64,000 nt of DNA, from NCBI RefSeq assembly GCF_004322855.1, contig NZ_CP036402.1, positions 2,790,001 through 2,854,000 of the forward strand. The letters are read 5' to 3'. Positions 43,363 to 52,933 of this stretch are shown in pieces (the stretch's first letter is position 1; the number at the start of each line of letters is the position of its first letter). The translations under genes were made by a program, and so were the position numbers. The notes below the pieces were generated by a model. That model worked only from the letters and a program-made list of their open reading frames with translations, did no database searches and had not been told where the DNA came from. This DNA comes from Egibacter rhizosphaerae. Its GTDB lineage: Bacteria; Actinomycetota; Nitriliruptoria; Euzebyales; Egibacteraceae.

Positions 43363-45547
43363 CCCCAGGTGCCGCCGGATCCTCTCCGGCGGCGTTCTCG
43401 TGTGACCGCTGCGACTGTGACCCCGGCGACGCCACGACCGAGTGCAGGTGCGCGAGCGACTCGGGCAGCCGCACAGCCCCTCGCGCGGTGCCGTCATCCG
43501 CGGGCAGGCTCCGCGCGAGCCAGCGCCCGCCCCACGCCGTCGCGCCGTCGTCCCGGGTGCCCAGCTCGAGGCCGAGCGGTCCGGGCTCCTCGAACCCGAA
43601 CTGCTCCAGGAAGTCCACCGGGCCGGCGGCGACGATCCGGTGCGCCCCGAACGCTGCCGCGATGTTCGTCGCGCGCTTGACCAGCCGACCGCCGATGCCC
43701 TGGCGTTGGCGGTCGGGGCGCACGGCGATGGGGGCCACCGCGAGCACGCGGCCGTCAGGTGGCGGCACCCCGGGTGGGGCTGTCGCGCTGGGCCCGAGCC
43801 CGATCGGGACCAGGAGCGCGTGTGCGACGACTTCGCCGTCCTCCTCGACGACGAGGGAGTGGACCGACTCGGTGTCGGACCCCGTGCGGAGCGACTCGAC
43901 GAGCTCGGCCTCGGCGTCCCGCCCGAACGCCGCTGCCAGGAGATCATGGACCGCCGAGTGGTCCTCGGTTGTCTCGGCGCGCATGATGCGCCCGTCGATG
44001 GTGCGGGGGCGTCGGGCGGCGGCGTCCGCCACCTCGGCCAGGCGCACGAGCTCGCGCCTGCCCTCGTCGACGGCGATGTCGATCAGCGCGGGATCGTCTC
44101 CGCCGCCGGGCGAGCGCGCGATGTGCAGCTCCAGTGTCGCGAGGCGACGACGGCGCTGGAACGGCGTCGCCGACAGCGCGATGCCCTGGAGCGAGCGCTC
44201 GGGCGTCACATGGGTCGTGCGGACGAACACACCGGAGCGGGCGACGATCGCCTGCGGCAGGCGGGCGCGTCCCAGCGCGCGATAGGACGAGCGACCGAGC
44301 AGCGCGAACGGCACGGCGAGTGCCAGCCCCGCCACACCCGCCGGGCCCTGCCACACGAGCAGGCCGACCGTCGCCGCCAGCGTTGCCAACGCGGCCCGGA
44401 CGTCGCGGCGGTGTCGCGCACCGATCGGGGCCGGTGTGAGCTCGACGCCGGCCACGTCGTCCCGCCCGGTGATGCGATCGACGAGCGCGAAGGCCTCTTG
44501 CCGGGTGCCGATCGGCAACACCGTGCTCGTGTCGCTGGCCTCGCCGGCGGCGCGTCCGGCGACCTCGACCTTCACGGTGGCTCGTCCGAGGGGGCGTCGC
44601 AGCAGGTTCTCCTCGACCCGCAGGGACTGCAGGCGGTACAGCGGGATCGTGCCCGAACGCTGCTCCAGCAGGCCCCGTGTGGTGTGCAGCCGCCGGTCGG
44701 CGGCGCTGAGCCGGAAGTCCCAGTAGGCGAAGACCGTCGCAACGACCGAGAGGACGAACACCGCGAGGAGGAACCCCCCGACCGCCATCACGATCCCCAC
44801 CCAGCCCTGCGCACCGAAGAACTGGGTGACCTGCTCGACCACCGGGTCGATCTGCTCGGCGAACAGCTGGGAGGCGAAGCCGAGCAGGGCCGCGACGACA
44901 CCGACACGGCCCCCGGTCAGGCCCGCGAGCACGAGGTCGCCGGGCCGCATGCGCACGAGTTCGTCATCGCCCCCCTGGTCGTCGGCGTCGGTGTCGGCGG
45001 ACGCGGCGGGGCGCGGCGTGCTGGGGCGCCCGACGAGTTCGGTGCGCACGAGGTCCGCGATCTCCGGATCGAGCGCGTCGAGTTGGCCCTCGGTCGTGCC
45101 GCCCCCCACCGACTCGACGCGCAGCTCCACGACGCCGAAGAGGCGGTGACGCAGCCGACGGATCCGCTCGACCGACTGGATCCGCTCGCGGGGGATGACC
45201 CGACGTTGGCGCTGGAGGAGTCCTTGCTCGATGACGAGCGACTCCGCGTCGATGTGCCAGGTGAACCGCCACCATCGGACCCCCGAGGAGACGAGCGCCC
45301 CGACGATCACGATCGCCGCGAAGGCCGGGGCGACGGTCCCGGCGATGATCAACAGGATGATCGGGCCCGCGCTCGACAAGGCCCACACGCCCAGCGCGCC
45401 GATGTGCAGGCGTTGGCGTCCGCGCAGCACGGCCTGCGCCGGGGGCGTCGGGACCTGCGGCCACACGGTCGGTCCGGAGCCTGCGCTCCGCCGGGTCGAC
45501 GCGCCCGCGGGGTCTCCCCCTGGTGGGGTCGGGGTTGGACGGCTCAC
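43334..45547 (-). CDS. Membrane protein with three bacterial PH domains (YdbT-like) fused to a GNAT acetyltransferase
   Basis: The 737-residue frame begins with a hydrophobic pair and three bPH2-type domains, each followed by a family block (RRVIPRERIQSVERI, SGTIPLYRLQSLRVEEN, THVTPERSLQGIALSATPF), with more membrane segments between them. From about residue 522 (Met, codon at 43984) the frame continues without a stop into a GNAT domain with acetyl-CoA motif RPDRQRQGIGGRLV. It may be a genuine fusion or the result of a lost stop. The last ten or so codons lie antisense within the tRNA-Tyr gene (ending GEGFEPS), so the true C-terminus is set by the tRNA sequence. GTG 45547 follows the next PH gene's stop by 1 base. 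Confidence 0.75.
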   Translation of the reverse strand: MSRPTPTPPGGDPAGASTRRSAGSGPTVWPQVPTPPAQAVLRGRQRLHIGALGVWALSSAGPIILLIIAGTVAPAFAAIVIVGALVSSGVRWWRFTWHIDAESLVIEQGLLQRQRRVIPRERIQSVERIRRLRHRLFGVVELRVESVGGGTTEGQLDALDPEIADLVRTELVGRPSTPRPAASADTDADDQGGDDELVRMRPGDLVLAGLTGGRVGVVAALLGFASQLFAEQIDPVVEQVTQFFGAQGWVGIVMAVGGFLLAVFVLSVVATVFAYWDFRLSAADRRLHTTRGLLEQRSGTIPLYRLQSLRVEENLLRRPLGRATVKVEVAGRAAGEASDTSTVLPIGTRQEAFALVDRITGRDDVAGVELTPAPIGARHRRDVRAALATLAATVGLLVWQGPAGVAGLALAVPFALLGRSSYRALGRARLPQAIVARSGVFVRTTHVTPERSLQGIALSATPFQRRRRLATLELHIARSPGGGDDPALIDIAVDEGRRELVRLAEVADAAARRPRTIDGRIMRAETTEDHSAVHDLLAAAFGRDAEAELVESLRTGSDTESVHSLVVEEDGEVVAHALLVPIGLGPSATAPPGVPPPDGRVLAVAPIAVRPDRQRQGIGGRLVKRATNIAAAFGAHRIVAAGPVDFLEQFGFEEPGPLGLELGTRDDGATAWGGRWLARSLPADDGTARGAVRLPESLAHLHSVVASPGSQSQRSHENAAGEDPAAPGVVGEGFEPS

Positions 45548-45548
45548 G

Positions 45549-46109
45549 TCAGACCGCGAGGATGTCGGCTTCGACGGACGCCAGGCGCTCGCGCAGGCGT
45601 TCGGCCTCGGCCGAGTCCAGTCCCGGCAACTGGCCGCTCGTGCCGAGTGCCGCCGTGTGCACCACGAGCTGGGCAAGCCCGAACAGTCGGTCCAGGGGCC
45701 CGGCCCGCGTGTCGACGAACTGCAGCCGGGCGTAGGGGATGACGCTCACGTTGCGCCAGAAGACGCCGTGGCGGATCCACAGGTCGCGTTCGCGCAGCGC
45801 GTACCCCCACCGGCGGTAGCGGATGATGGGTAGCACGATCGCCAGCGCGGTCCCCCCGGCCAGGACCGCGCCCGTGAGGAGGCCGGTCGGGGTGGGCAGC
45901 GGCGCGAGCAGGTCGACGACCCCGGCCACGATCACCCCTTGGAGCACGAAGATGAACCCGGTCAGCCACCACACCTTGCGCACGCGTGGGTCGAGTGGGA
46001 CGAGCTCGGGGATCCCGTCACCGGTGCCGGGATCGGCATCCGGCAGCGAAGGTGGACCGGCCGGTGCGTCGGCGGCCTCGGCGGTGGGAGGGGGCTCCTG
46101 AGCGTCCAT
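45549..46109 (-). CDS. Bacterial PH-domain membrane protein (YdbS-like)
   Basis: The 186-residue protein has a Pro/Asp-rich N-terminus, two membrane segments and one bPH2 domain (YALRERDLWIRHGVFWRNVSVIPYARLQFVDTRAGPL, read in pieces). YdbS/YdbT-type pairs occur in many actinobacteria and firmicutes with unclear roles, some linked to resistance. ATG 46109 has GGAG five bases upstream. Its stop is one base from the start of the larger PH gene, so translation is coupled. Confidence 0.87.
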   Translation of the reverse strand: MDAQEPPPTAEAADAPAGPPSLPDADPGTGDGIPELVPLDPRVRKVWWLTGFIFVLQGVIVAGVVDLLAPLPTPTGLLTGAVLAGGTALAIVLPIIRYRRWGYALRERDLWIRHGVFWRNVSVIPYARLQFVDTRAGPLDRLFGLAQLVVHTAALGTSGQLPGLDSAEAERLRERLASVEADILAV

Positions 46110-46135
46110 CACCTCTCCAGCCTATGCGGCCCAGG

Positions 46136-46164
46136 TTGCAGGGCATGGGGCCCCATTCCATACT
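46136..46164 (+). promoter_or_regulatory. Promoter of tRNA-Thr (and probably tRNA-Met, tuf)
   Basis: TTGCAG (46136-46141) and CATACT (46159-46164) are spaced by 17 bases, 12 bases before the mature tRNA-Thr. No other clear promoter occurs before tuf, so one transcript may carry both tRNAs and tuf. Confidence 0.55.
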
Positions 46165-46175
46165 GTCGGGGGCTC

Positions 46176-46248
46176 GCCCCCCTAGCTCAGTCGGCAGAGC
46201 GACTCCATGGTAAGGAGTAGGTCAGCGGTTCGATTCCGCTGGGGGGCT
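46176..46248 (+). tRNA. tRNA-Thr (GGT)
   Basis: The acceptor GCCCCCC pairs with GGGGGGC. The anticodon loop ATGGTAA is between ACTCC and GGAGT, giving GGT. The T-arm is GCGGTTCGATTCCGC and the discriminator is T; CCA is not encoded. Confidence 0.96.
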
Positions 46249-46331
46249 CGAGTCACCGCGCGAGTACACATCCGACTGGTTCGATGGGTAGGCTCCCGGT
46301 GGCGCGGTCGCCCGCGGGCGACCGCCGTGCC

Positions 46332-46403
46332 GGCGGCGTAGCTCAGGGGCAGAGCACTCGGCTCATAATCGAGTAGTCGGTGGTTCGAATCCACCCGCCG
46401 CCA
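46332..46403 (+). tRNA. tRNA-Met (CAT), elongator type
   Basis: The acceptor GGCGGCG pairs with CGCCGCC, the loop CTCATAA between CTCGG and TCGAG gives CAT, and the T-arm is GGTGGTTCGAATCCACC. The first base pair G-C, without the mismatch of initiators, indicates an elongator tRNA. CCA is not encoded. Confidence 0.95.
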
Positions 46404-46433
46404 CGACGCCCGCAACTGCACCTGGGCGCTCCG

Positions 46434-46459
46434 CCAGGGACCCGCACCCGGGTCCCTGG
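46434..46459 (+). terminator. 10-bp hairpin between tRNA-Met and tuf
   Basis: CCAGGGACCC (46434-46443) pairs perfectly with GGGTCCCTGG (46450-46459) across GCACCC. It could end tRNA transcription, attenuate tuf or be a processing signal. The 155-base gap has no gene. Confidence 0.5.
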
Positions 46460-46558
46460 TCGCGTGCGTCGTGCCACCCCCACCGCGGCGAGCGCGGAGG
46501 CCGGGACGACACACCCGCACCCGACCCTTGCCCCGAAACCTCGAGAGGACCACGACCC

Positions 46559-47746
<1,188 letters not shown>

Positions 47747-47852
47747 GCGCGGCTGTCGGGTCGGGGGCTGGTGGGCTCTCGACCCGGCGGCCGCGGCGCC
47801 ACCCGCGGCGCGAGCGCGCTGCCGACGAACACGAGAGCAGGGAAGGCCCGAC

Positions 47853-48017
47853 ATGCCGAAAAGCGACACCCGTCCCCACGTGACGCTTGCCTGTACCGAG
47901 TGTCGCGAGCGCAACTACACGACGACCAAGAACCGCCACAAGCAGCGCGAGCGGCTCGAGATGCGCAAGCACTGCCCCCGCTGCAAACAGCACCGCCCCC
48001 ACCGCGAGACCAAGTAG
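47853..48017 (+). CDS. rpmG: 50S ribosomal protein L33
   Basis: The 54-residue protein begins [22 protein letters not shown] and has two CxxC pairs (CTEC and CPRC) that bind zinc. ATG 47853 has AGGGAAGG upstream. It occupies the usual actinobacterial place before the had/secE genes. It is too small for a long-frame scan but every codon fits the family. Confidence 0.96.
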   Translation: MPKSDTRPHVTLACTECRERNYTTTKNRHKQRERLEMRKHCPRCKQHRPHRETK

Positions 48018-48156
48018 TCGCGCCGGCGCGCCGGTCCCGAGGGCCGGCCGCGCCGGGCGGAGCGACGACTGCCTCTTGCATCGGCCCGAATCCGGGTCAC
48101 CATGGTGCAGCGAGCGCGCAGAGGTGTGCCGCGCGACCGACGACCCGGGAGGACCA

Positions 48157-48702
48157 TTGGCTGACCGACCCGCAATCAACGCCGAGATCCGTTCGAAGGA
48201 GGTCCGCCTCGTCGGACCCGAGGGCAAACAGGTGGGCGTCGTGCCCCTGAAGATCGCAATCGACGCCGCCGAGGAACTCGGCATGGATCTGGTCGAGGTC
48301 GCGCCGAACGCAAGCCCGCCGGTTGCCAAGGTCATGGACTACGGCAAGCACCAGTACGAGCAGGAGCGGGCGGAGCGCGAGCAGCGCAAGCAGCAGAAGG
48401 GTGGCGGTCAGAAGTCGATCCGGCTGCGCCCGAAGATCGACGACCACGACTTCGAGACGAAGGTGCGCCACGCGCGCCAGTTCCTCGAGGACGGGCACTC
48501 CGTGCGCGTGCAGATCATGTTCCGTCGACGGGAGCTCCGGCGACCCGAGATGGGCGCCCGGGTCCTCGACCGCTTCGCCGAGGAGATCAGCGACGTGGCG
48601 AACGTGGACTCGCGCTCGCAGATGGAGGGGCGCTTCATCACCATGACCTTCTCGCCGAAGTCGAAGAAGGAACGCCAGCAGCAGGGTCAGCAGCAGGAGT
48701 GA
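48157..48702 (+). CDS. infC: Translation initiation factor IF-3
   Basis: The 181-residue protein has both IF-3 domains: the N-terminal INAEIRSKEVRLVGPEGKQVGVV and the C-terminal LRPKIDDHDFETKVRHARQFLEDG to SDVANVDS...RFITMTF. It prevents premature 50S joining and checks the start codon. TTG 48157 has GGGAGG four bases upstream; the overlapping ATT at 48156 is out of frame. It is not followed by rpmI and rplT, the usual partners, but by hadA and hadB. It could be the only copy or a second, special one. Confidence 0.9.
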   Translation: MADRPAINAEIRSKEVRLVGPEGKQVGVVPLKIAIDAAEELGMDLVEVAPNASPPVAKVMDYGKHQYEQERAEREQRKQQKGGGQKSIRLRPKIDDHDFETKVRHARQFLEDGHSVRVQIMFRRRELRRPEMGARVLDRFAEEISDVANVDSRSQMEGRFITMTFSPKSKKERQQQGQQQE

Positions 48703-48735
48703 CGCCGCGCGCGTGACACGCCGGGTCGGCGGTGT

Positions 48736-48773
48736 TCGCGCGCACCCGGCGCTCTCGCGCGCACCCGGCGCTC
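48736..48773. repeat. Two tandem 19-bp units
   Basis: TCGCGCGCACCCGGCGCTC occurs twice in direct tandem (48736-48754 and 48755-48773), with a partial third TCGCG. It lies in the gap between infC and hadA, upstream of the hadA ribosome site. Confidence 0.8.
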
Positions 48774-48836
48774 TCGCGGGGGCCAACGGCGGGAGGACCG
48801 CGGCCTCGGAAGCAACGAGGACGAACGGAGGGGGCC

Positions 48837-49277
48837 ATCGCGCTGAACTACGACCGCAATGGGCACGTCTACCCCGCCTACACCTACGAGATCACGCGCC
48901 CGAAGGTGTGTGAGTACGCGCTGGCGACCGGCTCGACCGACCCGGTGTACACCGCGGACCCCAGCGAGATCCCGCCCGAGCAGGTCCCGGTGCCCCCGAC
49001 GTTCGCCGCCTGCTTCAGCGGGGCCGCCGCGCCGCTGCTGATCGGCGACCCCGAGCTCGGTGCCCACTGGAACCTCGTGCACGGGGCCCAGGAGTACGAC
49101 TTCACGCGCGCCCTGCGTGTCGGGGACTGGCTGAGGTGTACCCCGCAGATCGCCGACATGCGTGATCGCGGGAGGATGGACATCCTCACGATGCGGGTCG
49201 AATGCGTGGAACGGGACACCGGCGCGCCGGTCGTGCGCAGTCAGAGCACGATCATCTTCTTCAAGGAGGGCGGTTGA
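48837..49277 (+). CDS. hadA: (3R)-hydroxyacyl-ACP dehydratase subunit HadA-like, likely non-ATG start
   Basis: The roughly 146-residue hot-dog-fold protein resembles the HadA/FAS1-like hydratase subunit: YPAYTYEITRPKVCEYALATGSTDPVY, then PPTFAACFSGA, LVHGAQEYDFTRALRVGDWLRCTPQI and QSTIIFFKEG. It pairs with the catalytic HadB-like product encoded next. GGAGGGGG (48827-48834) is correctly placed for ATC at 48837, or less well for CTG 48843; the only usual in-frame start is GTG 48732, lying before the repeats. So an AUC/CUG start or a lost ATG is suspected. The stop overlaps the hadB ATG by one base. Confidence 0.8.
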   Translation: MALNYDRNGHVYPAYTYEITRPKVCEYALATGSTDPVYTADPSEIPPEQVPVPPTFAACFSGAAAPLLIGDPELGAHWNLVHGAQEYDFTRALRVGDWLRCTPQIADMRDRGRMDILTMRVECVERDTGAPVVRSQSTIIFFKEGG

Positions 49278-49699
49278 TGCCCGCGCGGGAGACCGTCGAG
49301 GTCGGCGACCAGTTGCCCGTTGTCGAGCACGTCATCGACCAGGACATGCTCATCCGGTACGCCGGGGCGAGCGGTGACTTCAACCGCCTGCACTGGGATC
49401 CCGAGTTCGCCGCCCAGGTCAGCCCGACCGGGGGGGTCATCGGCCACGGCATGCTGTCGATGGGGCTGGTGTCCAGCGCCGTCACGGCGTGGGCGGGCGG
49501 GCCCGAACACGTTGCCCACCTCTCGGCCTCCTTCCGGGCGCCGTGCCCGGTGGGCGCGACGCTGCGAGTCGGCGGCGAGGTCACCGAGGTCGACCACGAC
49601 GGGGGGGCCGCGACCGTCGCGGTGTGGGCGGAGACCGAGGACGGTGCGAGGGTGGTCGACGCGAAGGGCTCGCGCGCGGTCGTGCGGTTGAGCGACTGA
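49277..49699 (+). CDS. hadB: (3R)-hydroxyacyl-ACP dehydratase, catalytic subunit (HadB-like)
   Basis: The 140-residue MaoC-type hydratase carries the catalytic Asp/His motif: YAGASGDFNRLHWDPEFA, with D and H in the right spacing, and GVIGHGMLSMG. In mycobacteria HadAB and HadBC act in fatty-acid elongation of FAS-II. Here there is no hadC; tRNA-Trp follows directly. ATG 49277 lies at the hadA stop (TGATG). Confidence 0.87.
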   Translation: MPARETVEVGDQLPVVEHVIDQDMLIRYAGASGDFNRLHWDPEFAAQVSPTGGVIGHGMLSMGLVSSAVTAWAGGPEHVAHLSASFRAPCPVGATLRVGGEVTEVDHDGGAATVAVWAETEDGARVVDAKGSRAVVRLSD

Positions 49700-49773
49700 T
49701 CCGCCGCCCGGGGTCGGTCAGGGTGGGGGTCGGTCCACCGGCCGAAGGGTCGGGCAACGAAACCGGCCGTGCG

Positions 49774-49803
49774 TTGCCGGCACGTCGGGTGCCTGCCTAT
49801 ACT
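49774..49803 (+). promoter_or_regulatory. Promoter of tRNA-Trp (and secE)
   Basis: TTGCCG (49774-49779) and TATACT (49798-49803) are spaced by 18 bases. The mature tRNA starts at 49857, about 50 bases on. Confidence 0.55.
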
Positions 49804-49856
49804 GTCCGCTGCGCTGTCGTTGCGCCCATCTCGGGCTGTCGATGACAGGCTGCCAG

Positions 49857-49929
49857 AGGGGCGTAGCTCAATTGGCAGAGCATCGGTCTCCAAAACCGAA
49901 GGTCGGGGGTTCGATTCCCTCCGCCCCTG
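49857..49929 (+). tRNA. tRNA-Trp (CCA)
   Basis: The acceptor AGGGGCG pairs with CGCCCCT. The loop CTCCAAA between TCGGT and ACCGA gives anticodon CCA, and the T-arm is GGGGGTTCGATTCCCTC. The discriminator is G; CCA is not encoded. It sits right before secE, as in Mycobacterium. Confidence 0.96.
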
Positions 49930-50008
49930 CGCCACGCACGCGGTCACCGCGTGCCCTACCGCCCCGAGATCGCCCTGGGGGATCGCTGAACGCCGCGAGG
50001 AGCAAGCA

Positions 50009-50374
50009 GTGAGCCGCGAGTCGAGACGAGAGCGCGAGCGCATCGAGCGCCGCCAGGCCAGTGGCGACATCGACGCCGAGGCCGGCGGCTCGGGCGGTCG
50101 CGGCTCCGGTGAGGGCGGCTCCGGCGGCCCGAGCGGAGGTTCGGGCGGCTCCGGCGGCTCCGGCGGCGCGGGTCGGTCCGATGACAAGCCGCGGACCAGC
50201 CCCCCGCAGTTCGTGCGCGAGGTCCGCAGCGAGCTGCGCCGCGTCCATTGGCCGAACCGCCGCGAGCTCGGCCAGTACAGCATGGTCGTGCTGTTCGCGG
50301 TCGCCATCCTCACGATCTACATCTTCGGCATCGACCAGGTCTTCAGTCAGTTCGCGGTGTGGGTGTTCGGATGA
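50009..50374 (+). CDS. secE: Preprotein translocase subunit SecE
   Basis: The 121-residue protein has the SecE core ([27 protein letters not shown]) and one membrane helix ([19 protein letters not shown]) that clamps SecY. Before it lies a 60-residue Gly/Ser-rich stretch (about residues 27-58), longer than in most SecE. GTG 50009 has GAGGAG upstream. The stop overlaps the nusG start by four bases. Confidence 0.93.
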   Translation: MSRESRRERERIERRQASGDIDAEAGGSGGRGSGEGGSGGPSGGSGGSGGSGGAGRSDDKPRTSPPQFVREVRSELRRVHWPNRRELGQYSMVVLFAVAILTIYIFGIDQVFSQFAVWVFG

Positions 50375-51363
50375 GCGACCCTCAGAGCGACCAGGAGCAC
50401 GCCGACGCTGCAGCCGACGAGGAACTCGGCGAGGACTCGTCGCAGGGCGCGGCGGATGACCCGCGTGCACGCGGCGAGGCCGAGACGCCGGTGGACTACG
50501 AGGAGGGCGATCCCGAGATCGAGGCACTCGTCGCGGAGGCCATGGCCGATGCGACCGAGGCGCCCGAGGCACGTGACGCCGTGGAGGACGACACCGACGA
50601 CCTCGACGAGTTGCTGGAGGCCGCTGGGGCCGACGGTGGCGACGGTCCGAGCCTCGAGGACGTCAGCCGTGCCCTGGGCGTCACCGAGGAGGGCAGCGCC
50701 GGGACCGACACCGAGGAGGCGCCCGCGCCGGTGCCGGACGGCGACACCGTGCCCGCCGAGGAGGAAGCTCCGGCGGAGGAGGCCGCCCCCGCGCGGCCTC
50801 GCATGCCCGACCGTCGGGACTTCATGCGCCAGACGGGCGACTACTACGTCGTCCACACCTACTCCGGCTACGAGCAGCGCGTGAAGGCGAACCTCGAGAA
50901 CCGGATCCAGTCCATGAACATGGAGGACCGGATCTTCGAGGTGATCATCCCGACCGAGGACGCCGTCGAGATCAAGGGTGGCAAGAAGCAGCAGGTCAAG
51001 CGCAAGGTCTTCCCGGGGTACGTCCTCGTGCGCATGGACCTCGACGACGACTCCTGGTACGTGGTCCGCAACACGCCCGCGGTCACCGGGTTCGTGGGCC
51101 CGCCGGGCACCAAGCCCGTGCCGCTGTCGTTGCGCGAGGTCGAGCGGATCCTGGCCGAGCCCGACGAGGAGGAGAAGGCGGTCCCGCCCTCGATCGAGTT
51201 CGAGGAGGGCGAGAACGTGCGGGTCACCAGCGGCCCGTTCGCGGACTTCACCGGGACGATCAGCGAGATCAACGCCGACGCGACGAAGCTCAAGGTGCTC
51301 GTCTCGATCTTCGGCCGCGAGACACCAGTCGAGCTCACCTTCGAGCAGGTCGCCAAGCTCTAG
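50371..51363 (+). CDS. nusG: Transcription termination/antitermination protein NusG
   Basis: The protein has 330 residues, nearly twice the usual 180. The last 180 contain the NGN domain ([22 protein letters not shown] from about residue 157, and [13 protein letters not shown]) and the KOW domain ([21 protein letters not shown]). The first 150 residues are an acidic, low-complexity extension (rich in Asp, Glu, Ala), which may interact with other factors or adapt the protein to salt. Actinobacterial NusG often has an extension, but this one is long. Confidence 0.93.
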   Translation: MSDPQSDQEHADAAADEELGEDSSQGAADDPRARGEAETPVDYEEGDPEIEALVAEAMADATEAPEARDAVEDDTDDLDELLEAAGADGGDGPSLEDVSRALGVTEEGSAGTDTEEAPAPVPDGDTVPAEEEAPAEEAAPARPRMPDRRDFMRQTGDYYVVHTYSGYEQRVKANLENRIQSMNMEDRIFEVIIPTEDAVEIKGGKKQQVKRKVFPGYVLVRMDLDDDSWYVVRNTPAVTGFVGPPGTKPVPLSLREVERILAEPDEEEKAVPPSIEFEEGENVRVTSGPFADFTGTISEINADATKLKVLVSIFGRETPVELTFEQVAKL

Positions 51364-51472
51364 TCGGGCGACGACGCCCCCGGGCGAAGGTCGCTCGGCC
51401 CCGAAGCAGCACAGAAACCGTGGGAGGACGTCCGAGCCGCGGCGTCCGCGCGCACCACACCGAGGAGAGAAC

Positions 51473-51898
51473 ATGGCGAAGAAGGTCGCAGGCCTCATCA
51501 AGCTGCAGATTCCCGCCGGCCAGGCCACGCCGGCGCCGCCGGTGGGCCCCGCCCTGGGCCAGCACGGCGTGAACATCATGGAGTTCTGCAAGTCCTACAA
51601 CGAGCGCACGGCCGACCAGCAGGGCGACGTGATCCCCGTGGAGATCACGGTCTACGAGGACCGCAGCTTCACGTTCGTCACGAAGACCCCGCCCGCCTCG
51701 AAGCTGTTGCTCAAGGCCGCGAGCATCGAGAAGGGCTCCCAGGAGCCGGGTCGGGCGGGCGCCGGCACGGTCAGACGGGAGACGATCCGCGAGATCGCCG
51801 AGCGCAAGTACCCCGACCTGAACGCCAACGACGTCGATGGCGCGGTGAAGATCGTCGAGGGCACCGCCCGTTCGATGGGGCTCAAGGTCCAGGACTAG
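51473..51898 (+). CDS. rplK: 50S ribosomal protein L11
   Basis: This 141-residue protein binds the GTPase-associated centre of 23S rRNA. It has the typical start [30 protein letters not shown] and the C-terminal RNA-binding block ending [13 protein letters not shown] 51473 has GAGGAGAG upstream. It lies 109 bases after nusG. Confidence 0.97.
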   Translation: MAKKVAGLIKLQIPAGQATPAPPVGPALGQHGVNIMEFCKSYNERTADQQGDVIPVEITVYEDRSFTFVTKTPPASKLLLKAASIEKGSQEPGRAGAGTVRRETIREIAERKYPDLNANDVDGAVKIVEGTARSMGLKVQD

Positions 51899-51966
51899 TC
51901 CGTCCGCGACGTGGGAGGGCGAGCCGGGCGACCGGCGCGCCCGCCGGTACCACGAGGAGGATCATC

Positions 51967-52698
51967 ATGGCCAAGCGCGGCAAGCGCTACCAGGCGGCTG
52001 CGGCGAAGATCGATCGCGACCGCCGCTACCGTCCGACCGAGGCGATGCGCCTCGTCCAGGAGACCGTCACCGTCAACTACGACCCGACCGTCGAGCTCGC
52101 GGTCCGCCTCGGGGTCGACCCCCGCAAGGCCGACCAGATGCTGCGGGGGTCGGTCCCCCTGCCGCACGGAGTCGGCAAGGAGGCCCGGGTCGCGGTGTTC
52201 GCCGAGGGCGACGCGGCGACGGCGGCTGAGAGCGCCGGCGCCGACATCGTCGGCGCCGAGCGGGTGACCGAGCTCATCGAGTCCGGTGAGCTCGACGTCG
52301 ATGCGGTGATCGCCACCCCGGATCAGATGGGCAAGATCGGTCGCTACGGGAAGACGCTCGGCCCTCGCGGGCTGATGCCGAACCCGAAGAGCGGCACGGT
52401 CACCACCGACGTCGCCACCGCGGTCAGCGAGATCAAGGCCGGCAAGGTCGAGTACCGCACCGACCGCCAGGGCAACGTGCACCTTCCCATCGGCAAGGCG
52501 AGCTTCGAGGTCCGCCAGCTGGTGGAGAACTACGGCGCGGTGATCGACGAGTTGGTCCGGCAGCGTCCGAGCGCCGCCAAGGGGCGCTACCTGCGGTCCA
52601 TCCACGTGTCGACCGCCCAGGGCCCCTCGGTGCCGGTGGATCCCGGCATCGTCCGCGTCTCGTACCAGCCCCAGGAGGAGGAGTCCGTCGCCGCCTAG
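51967..52698 (+). CDS. rplA: 50S ribosomal protein L1
   Basis: The 243-residue protein has both L1 domains: [16 protein letters not shown] at the start, the conserved block [24 protein letters not shown] in the middle and a C-terminal [16 protein letters not shown]1 forms the stalk that moves the E-site tRNA and represses its own mRNA. ATG 51967 follows GAGGAG. Confidence 0.97.
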   Translation: MAKRGKRYQAAAAKIDRDRRYRPTEAMRLVQETVTVNYDPTVELAVRLGVDPRKADQMLRGSVPLPHGVGKEARVAVFAEGDAATAAESAGADIVGAERVTELIESGELDVDAVIATPDQMGKIGRYGKTLGPRGLMPNPKSGTVTTDVATAVSEIKAGKVEYRTDRQGNVHLPIGKASFEVRQLVENYGAVIDELVRQRPSAAKGRYLRSIHVSTAQGPSVPVDPGIVRVSYQPQEEESVAA

Positions 52699-52933
52699 GG
52701 GCTCGGCCGCGAGTTGCGGCCACCCCGCGGCAGCCGTACCGTTACCCGTTGAGCCGAAGACCGCTCGGTCCCGCGTCCCACGCGGCGAAGGAGCCGGCAC
52801 TGCCGGTCGACCAGCGCAGGTGACTTCGCGACGCCCTCGGGCTCGCGTGGGCCCGTGCTGACTCCGCGCCGCTCCTGACCCCAGGCGCTTCGGCTCGCGC
52901 GCACCCGCGCATAAACACCCGAGAGGAGCGTCG
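52699..52933 (+). promoter_or_regulatory. Leader of rplJ, candidate L10-binding (L10 leader) RNA
   Basis: The 235-base gap has no gene and is at the usual position of the L10 leader, where L10-(L7/L12)4 represses its own translation. It is rich in stem-forming G/C blocks around CCGCGGCAGCC and GGCTCGCGTGGGCCC. A new promoter cannot be excluded. I did not fold it. Confidence 0.45.

Noticed and set aside
48155-48163. AUU start codon for infC, as in E. coli
   Set aside because: ATT at this place reads into GGC TGA within two codons; TTG 48157 is the in-frame start with a good ribosome site.
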